From assembly GCA_021234155.1 (NCBI GenBank), contig JAJEKV010000078.1, positions 2,604,001 through 2,668,000 on the forward strand: 64,000 nucleotides of DNA. Reading direction: 5' to 3'. The notes under the pieces are model-generated. The model saw only the letters and a list, made by a program, of their open reading frames with translations. It did no database searches and was not told where the DNA came from. Shown here piece after piece: positions 59,152-64,000 of this stretch (within the stretch, counting starts at the first letter, position 1; each line of letters begins with the position of its first letter). The position numbers were made by a program, and so were the translations under genes. Source of the stretch: Isoetes taiwanensis (taxonomy: Eukaryota > Streptophyta > Lycopodiopsida > Isoetales > Isoetaceae).

Positions 59152-59839
59152 TTGGCGTTTGTATTGTTTGTGTTATCATATCTTGCTGACCCGGATACAT
59201 GTTTGATGTTTCACTTCCATTGCGTTTCTAAGAAGGTTGTGGTGTTAGACCTAAACGGAGTCCTTTGCAAGACTTTTCCGAAAAATAAAGTGGCTAGAGA
59301 TCAGTTTCATCAGACACCAGTAGAATCAAACACCAAGTGGATCTATCCGCGGCCGCACTTGAAGGAGATGCTAGATGAGGCATTCAGGTTATTTCGAGTT
59401 GGTATTTGGTCATCCATGGAACTAAGGAACATCAAGGATACTTTGGAGGCACTGGGGAAATCGTAGACATTGGTTGACCTTTTGGGATCAGAACAAATGT
59501 GTGAAGTTCACTAATCCCAAGGATCCAACAGGCAAGCCTATCTTCATCAAACACTTGAGTAACATGATGGACGAACTTGGTATCGAGAATAAGGATGATA
59601 TAATCATAGTGGATGATGATGCTCTCAAATGCTTCTACAATCAAACGCAGTCCCCAGATCCACCATCTTCACGATCCAAAAACTTTATGCGATGATGATT
59701 TTCTGGTGAAGTTTGTGTCTATTATGCATAATTTGGCTATGGGGATGACGGTGGGTGAAGTGTTAGATTCATACCCAGAACTGGATAGAACGGCTGACAT
59801 GGAACCACACCTTGTTAAATACGTGAAAAACATGGATTG
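59152..59839 (+). pseudogene. FCP1/NIF-type HAD phosphatase pseudogene
   Basis: FCP1-homology proteins are HAD phosphatases related to RNA polymerase II CTD phosphatases. The sequence reads KKVVVLDLNGVLCKTFPKN (59234), WIYPRPHLKEMLDEAFRLFR, VGIWSSMELRNIKDTLEALG, then in another frame WLTFWDQNKCVKFTNPK, KDDIIIVDDDALKCFYNQ, and in a third CDDDFLVKFVSIMHNLAMGM to the stop at 59839. Motif I is D-L-N-G-V rather than D-x-D-G, so the second catalytic Asp is Asn, as in a plant-specific branch with DLNG. Two frameshifts (about 59455 and 59665) break it, and the N-terminus is missing. Confidence 0.8.
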
Positions 59840-60479
59840 ATCCCTTAATGTTTTATTGGAATATATGATATTTTTGTATGATATTTGTGCCATGTATCGA
59901 TAATTTCGAAGTCCTGAATTGCCTGCGCAAATAATGCAATCTGTTATTATCAAACCTAATATTATCATCTAAATGCTCTTCAATTTTGGTCTCATCTATG
60001 TTAGCAACTTGCTCTTCATTTTTGCATATTTCAATTTGCATATGAAACGTCACACGTGAATCGCAACCTTATGTTATTTTTGAAGTCCAAAAAAAGATTA
60101 AAAAAACAAAAACCCTAGAGAAGACAACATGTGGGTTGGCGTGATTTTGGAGTTGACATAATCCCAATTTAATTGGATGATGGTTTATATAGATAAGAAA
60201 TTTAATACGTCCTATGGCGCATGTTCCAGTTTTAGCATGTTTTTATGGTGCAAGTTTATGTCATGCCAAAAGAGGTTATATGTTGCTCCATCATATGCTA
60301 TAGTATTTTGTTCATTGCAATTCCAATCAATTGTTGTAGATCCGAGGATCAATTCTTGTTCGATGACGCCTTGATTGTTGATTTAGTCTTTCATTATACA
60401 AACATAAAACGTGCACTTTTCTCCAGGTGAATTGATCTTGCTTGTTTTGGCGAACCTTTAGAAGAAGAGTGTTAGAAAA
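59840..60479. other. No gene seen
   Basis: AT-rich 3' flank of the phosphatase pseudogene up to the truncated LINE. Confidence 0.5.
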
Positions 60480-61285
60480 TAAGACAGCAGGGTAAAAAGA
60501 GAAGCATAGTTGTCATGAAAAAACTTTTTTGATATCACCAGAAGTTTCAATGATGCTACCATTATCAGACAACACTCGAGTAATGGAATTGTTAAGCATT
60601 CTATGCTTGGCTATTCTGTAGGAAAATTTGGAGCTGCCATTATCCATTTCACTATTATACTTGATTTTACATTTAATAACAGAACTTTTTGCCTCAACCT
60701 CCTCAATGGTTTAATATGCTTTTCTAAAATTTCCTCCCCTATTTGAAGATTGATATTATAAGGATCAGACTGAAGAAGAGATCGGATTTCTCTCATTTGA
60801 GCTAGATATTTTTCTTTTTGCTTGATCTTCTCCATATGGTTAGTCTTAGACCAATTCTTAATCCAACTCTTGATTTGCTTAATCTTGGAATAGAAACCTT
60901 TCATAAAAATGTGACTATTCTCAAAATTATTCTCAGAATTATTCACAGATTGTAGAGATTGATAGAATCTTTTAAAATCCTCACAGAATTAAGTATTGGA
61001 TAGAAGAGAGCAATTTAATTTGAAGGGGATATTTCCATCTCGAAGTAAGCTAGTTAAGTGACTAGTATAGAGAAATTGCAGCTGGTGATCAGAAATTGAA
61101 GTGCTCTCATCGCTAATGACATAGAAATTATCCCAATAAGAGGAGATAGAATTGGAAACATAGAACCTATCTAGAGCACAGTAAACTCGATGAGAATTTT
61201 TTTTCTTATTGGACCAAGTATTATTATGCAAAATTTAAGGGGGACATAAATTAGATTTGAATCAGAAATGATGGTATCCCAATTT

Positions 61286-62653
61286 TTTTTTTTTTTTTGA
61301 AGGAACGGAATTGCTTTTTATTTATATGATAGGAAGAATTACATCAACGATCCCACATGGATCTTATAGGAAGTATTTCTGCACATATATGAAAAGTACA
61401 AAATATAATGTTTCAACTTTCATAGAGGACTACTACGGAGAAGCCTCAACATCTTCACCCTCCATGAACTGAAACGTATTGAATTGAACGACAATAAAAC
61501 CAAAAGAGATATCGATAGAGGTCACATAACCTTTCAAGATCCTCTGAATCAAGACGAAAGGGTCATCATCTGTAGAGGTCTTCCACTTCCATTATCCATC
61601 AAGGAGCCCATACATCCTCAACCGTATGTAGATCAAAGGAGCCCATACATCCTCGACCATATCTGAGATGACAACATGAAACAGCCACCATCACTTCTAC
61701 CTGTATATAACTTTGGAAGTGGGATAGGTGGACAAGCCCTATCACCAAGCTGCATTACTCTTACCATGACACTAAAAATATGATAAAGAAAAGTATAGAT
61801 CAGTGTTAGGAGAGCAGCCTGCCACTCTGCTCATAGAAGCTGCCACTGCTTCTTGAATTCTAGTTTCTCGTATCATAAGCAAGCAAATTATCCTGTACAT
61901 TAAACTGGATCTGATGCTGCATTGTCGGGGTAAGCTTTCAATCTGAAGCTGGCTAGACAAAGCATATGCCCAGCCGCCAGACTCCTCCCTTTAAAGCCCG
62001 GTGCAAGATGTATAGATATCAGCAAAACCCTAGCTCGGCAATCCAATCCAGTCTAATCCATTCAACCTACTTGCATTACATACTAAAGAAGACCAAAACT
62101 GCATAAGTACCTGATCTTTCTCTGAACCATAAATTTAGTCTTTCCGCCAGCAGAAAAGGGTAAGAATAAACCAGAACATTCTAAATCACTTCAAGATTGT
62201 ATTTCTTTAGATAAGCTTATCCAGAAAGAACTCAAGAACTTAACCTGCTTCAATTTGCATCAATTCAGCCTATATTTTTCAATCAATCCCGTGCCTAGGC
62301 CAATAGTAGAAAAATCTTTTACTTGGATCCATCAACAGCTGCAAGGAAGAACTAATATGGCAAAAAACAAAGTTGAAGATAAGCCTCACAGGTTACATCT
62401 CAAGAAAACCTGGAACAAACTTGTGAAGGACCAATCTCAAAGCAAAAGAATGTCCCGCCCCGGCCACCATCCCGTGAATCTTCTCTCCATGCTTCATTTC
62501 TAGCGATCCGAAGGCAAGGAGAAGCGGCAGTAGCCTCCCATAAAGCGACCTAGCAGCTGCCGCTTTGCGCTTCATCTCGGGGAGGTTCGAAAACCTAAGT
62601 AGCAAATTTCACTCTCTCCAAAGAAGACATGTTGATCCTATTGCCCAATTTCA
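61286..62653 (-). mobile_element. Nested poly(A)-tailed insertion inside the LINE, with 11-bp target duplication
   Basis: TATCCCAATTT occurs at 61275-61285 and 62654-62664, flanking 1.37 kb that begins with a T-run on the plus strand (a poly(A) tail on the minus strand). The LINE frame reads through cleanly if one duplicate and the insert are ignored (DFNNTPNWD then TIISDSNLIYV). The insert shows no reverse transcriptase. Near its 5' end (minus strand) it has MKRKAAAARSLYGRLLPLLL, AFGSLEMKHGEKIHGMV. It looks like a retrotransposed transcript (processed pseudogene) or a non-autonomous retroelement. Confidence 0.8.
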
Positions 62654-63276
62654 TATCCCAATTTGGAGTGTTATTGAAGTCACCCGAGATAATCCAGTCA
62701 ATAGATGGCTGAGTGTTAATCCAAGAATTGATATCAGGCCAAAGAAGCTCTCTATCTTTACGATTAGTAGGAGCATAATTATTAATAACTCAAAAAGTAG
62801 AATTATTAATAGAGTAAGTTACTGCCTGCCACCAATTAATGGGACTGTTGTAAAAGGATAAATGAGTGATAGATTTCCAGATCATAATCAATCCACCACT
62901 TGTTCCACAAGACTCTCTCTAGATTGATGAAGCTCCAGGGTAGATCCAGTCAGCTAAATTAGAACTCTCAAATTTTGGAAGTTTGGTTCCTTGGAGCAAA
63001 ATAATGTCAGATTTGTATTGCCTTAGCTGGGAAATAATTCTTCTTCTTTTAACAGGGCCTTTCATCCCTCTCACATTCCATGTAAGAATTCTCATAAAAA
63101 TAAAAGGTATAAAGAAGTGAGAGGAGAAATATCAAATAAAGTTAACAGAAAACAGAAAGGCTATCCTCTTCTTTTCTGTTTACTTCTAATGCTCAGGGGT
63201 TTTATAAAGGTAAGAGAGAGGATCCACTATAGATGAGGTTTTCTTCTTAGAATTTTTACCTCTCTTTTTATCATTA

Positions 63277-63873
63277 TCAGAGATTATTTGTAATATAACT
63301 ATCCTTACCCCAATTCTTCTTGTCACTACCATAATCAGTGTCAGAGGTGCCCCCAGGGATAAATTCAAACATATTAATAGCATCTTCTTTTGAAGTAATA
63401 CTATCAGAGTTATAAAAGACAGGTACTTGCCTGGGAGATTTGGTAACATTGCTGCATCTTAGTGGCTGAGTCGAGAACTGAGTAGCTGGTGATTCTATGG
63501 AGCAATTGAAGGCAAGATCAATGAAGACATCATCATTTGGTCCATTATCTTTTACTGGAGTATCGATGGGACTTTCTTGATCTGGTGTTTCCTTCACAGT
63601 ATTTGTCAAATCTGCATTGTCTACTTCATCAATGTTTAACTCTTGATTCTTAAATCCTGACAAGAGACCATCTTGAAGTGTAGCAAGCTGCTCAGCAATT
63701 TCTTTGAAAATAGGAGAAGAAAGGGTAGATGAGGGTGTAGGAATATGAGACAAATCAATTAAGGAATATGAGGGAGGTTGTTGACAAGGGATAGAAAAAT
63801 CTTTATTAACCAAAGAATTTTCAAGGTCTGCTTTATTGCTCAATAAAAAATCTTCTTCTTGATCAACATCCAA
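63277..63873 (-). CDS. LINE ORF1 C-terminal part
   Basis: 198 aa, acidic and Ser/Pro-rich (DLSHIPTPSSTLSSPIFKEI, DSITSKEDAINMFEFIPGGT), ending about 180 bases upstream of the ORF2 ATG. No zinc knuckle lies in this piece; the upstream part is beyond a frameshift near 63870 and the window end. ORF1 proteins bind LINE RNA. Confidence 0.55.
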   Translation of the reverse strand: MDVDQEEDFLLSNKADLENSLVNKDFSIPCQQPPSYSLIDLSHIPTPSSTLSSPIFKEIAEQLATLQDGLLSGFKNQELNIDEVDNADLTNTVKETPDQESPIDTPVKDNGPNDDVFIDLAFNCSIESPATQFSTQPLRCSNVTKSPRQVPVFYNSDSITSKEDAINMFEFIPGGTSDTDYGSDKKNWGKDSYITNNL

Positions 63874-64000
63874 AATACTTCAAATTGATTAGAACAATCA
63901 ATTTTATCTTCAAGATTGTCAATATTGTGAAGACAAATTTTTGTTGATGCAGATAAAGCAGGAACATTTGATTAAACTTCCTTAATAGTTTCTGCCAGAG

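Larger units (their letters stand above)
60480..64000 (-). mobile_element. Second L1-type LINE, 3'-truncated, running off the window
   Basis: ORF1 tail at 63873-63277, ORF2 start at 63095 (MRILTWNVRGMKGPVKRRRI), endonuclease phrases WWQAVTYSIN, NNYAPTN, DWIISGDFNN (about 62720), then after a nested insertion RVYCALDRFYVSNSISSYWD and SDHQLQF (61190-61070). The linker before reverse transcriptase follows (KSWIKNWSKTNHMEKIKQKE near 60860) and ends at SITRVLSDNGSIIETSGDIK (60590-60530). The reverse transcriptase itself is absent, so the copy stops near 60480. Frames are better kept than in the 22-27 kb LINE. Confidence 0.85.

Overview
This window looks like nuclear DNA of a land plant. Supporting this are a three-exon CASP-like membrane protein gene, an auxin response factor (ARF) pseudogene, an F-box pseudogene with a kelch/F-box-associated C-terminal half, a plant-type L1 LINE, a tRNA-derived SINE and plant Helitron sequence. 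A second LINE type and a DUF7869-like transposon gene resemble families I associate with ferns, lycophytes and bryophytes, so a seed-free plant is a reasonable but unproven guess. The DNA is mostly AT-rich, gene-poor and dominated by decayed mobile elements. The GC-rich LINE at 21.8-27.7 kb stands out.

Layout. 0.4-3.2 kb: remains of a transposon gene on the minus strand. 4.1-9.3 kb: a broken RPA1-like (replication protein A large subunit) gene, split by a minus-strand Helitron terminus, an ARF pseudogene in that same orientation, and two copies of one MITE. 9.9-16.5 kb: a Helitron with spliced 5' exons carrying an AT-hook and basic motifs, followed by a Rep plus PIF1-type helicase reading frame with one frameshift. 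17.7-19.3 kb: minisatellites, the second packed with TTCTAGAA heat-shock-element-like motifs, then a SINE. 20.2-21.4 kb: a broken Asn/Gln-rich gene. 21.8-27.7 kb: a full-length but decayed L1-type LINE with intact target-site duplications. 27.7-33.7 kb: a second Helitron terminus, small tandem repeats and a fold-back MITE. 33.7-34.6 kb: the CASP-like gene, the best host gene here. 36-39 kb: a DUF8039-like fragment, a duplicated fold-back and a second LINE type. 43.6-44.9 kb: the F-box pseudogene. 47.6-49.3 kb: a second TTCTAGAA array, a SINE remnant, a tandem repeat and a (TA)n tract. 49.5-54.2 kb: a DUF7869-like transposon gene interrupted by a 1.6-kb polypyrimidine tract. 54.5-57.8 kb: repeated TATA-containing segments and CACGC palindromes around short hypothetical genes, and a second DUF8039-like fragment. 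59.2-59.8 kb: an FCP1/NIF-type phosphatase pseudogene. 60.5-64 kb: a second L1 LINE, containing a nested poly(A)-tailed insertion with an 11-bp target duplication.

No coherent host pathway is encoded. The clearest biological links are the RPA-like gene beside the Helitron Rep-helicase (plant Helitrons often carry RPA genes), the Helitron terminus in the same orientation as the ARF fragment (possible gene capture), and the two unlinked heat-shock-element-like arrays that share flanking SINE-like sequence. Domain names come from reading motifs by eye; no database search was possible.
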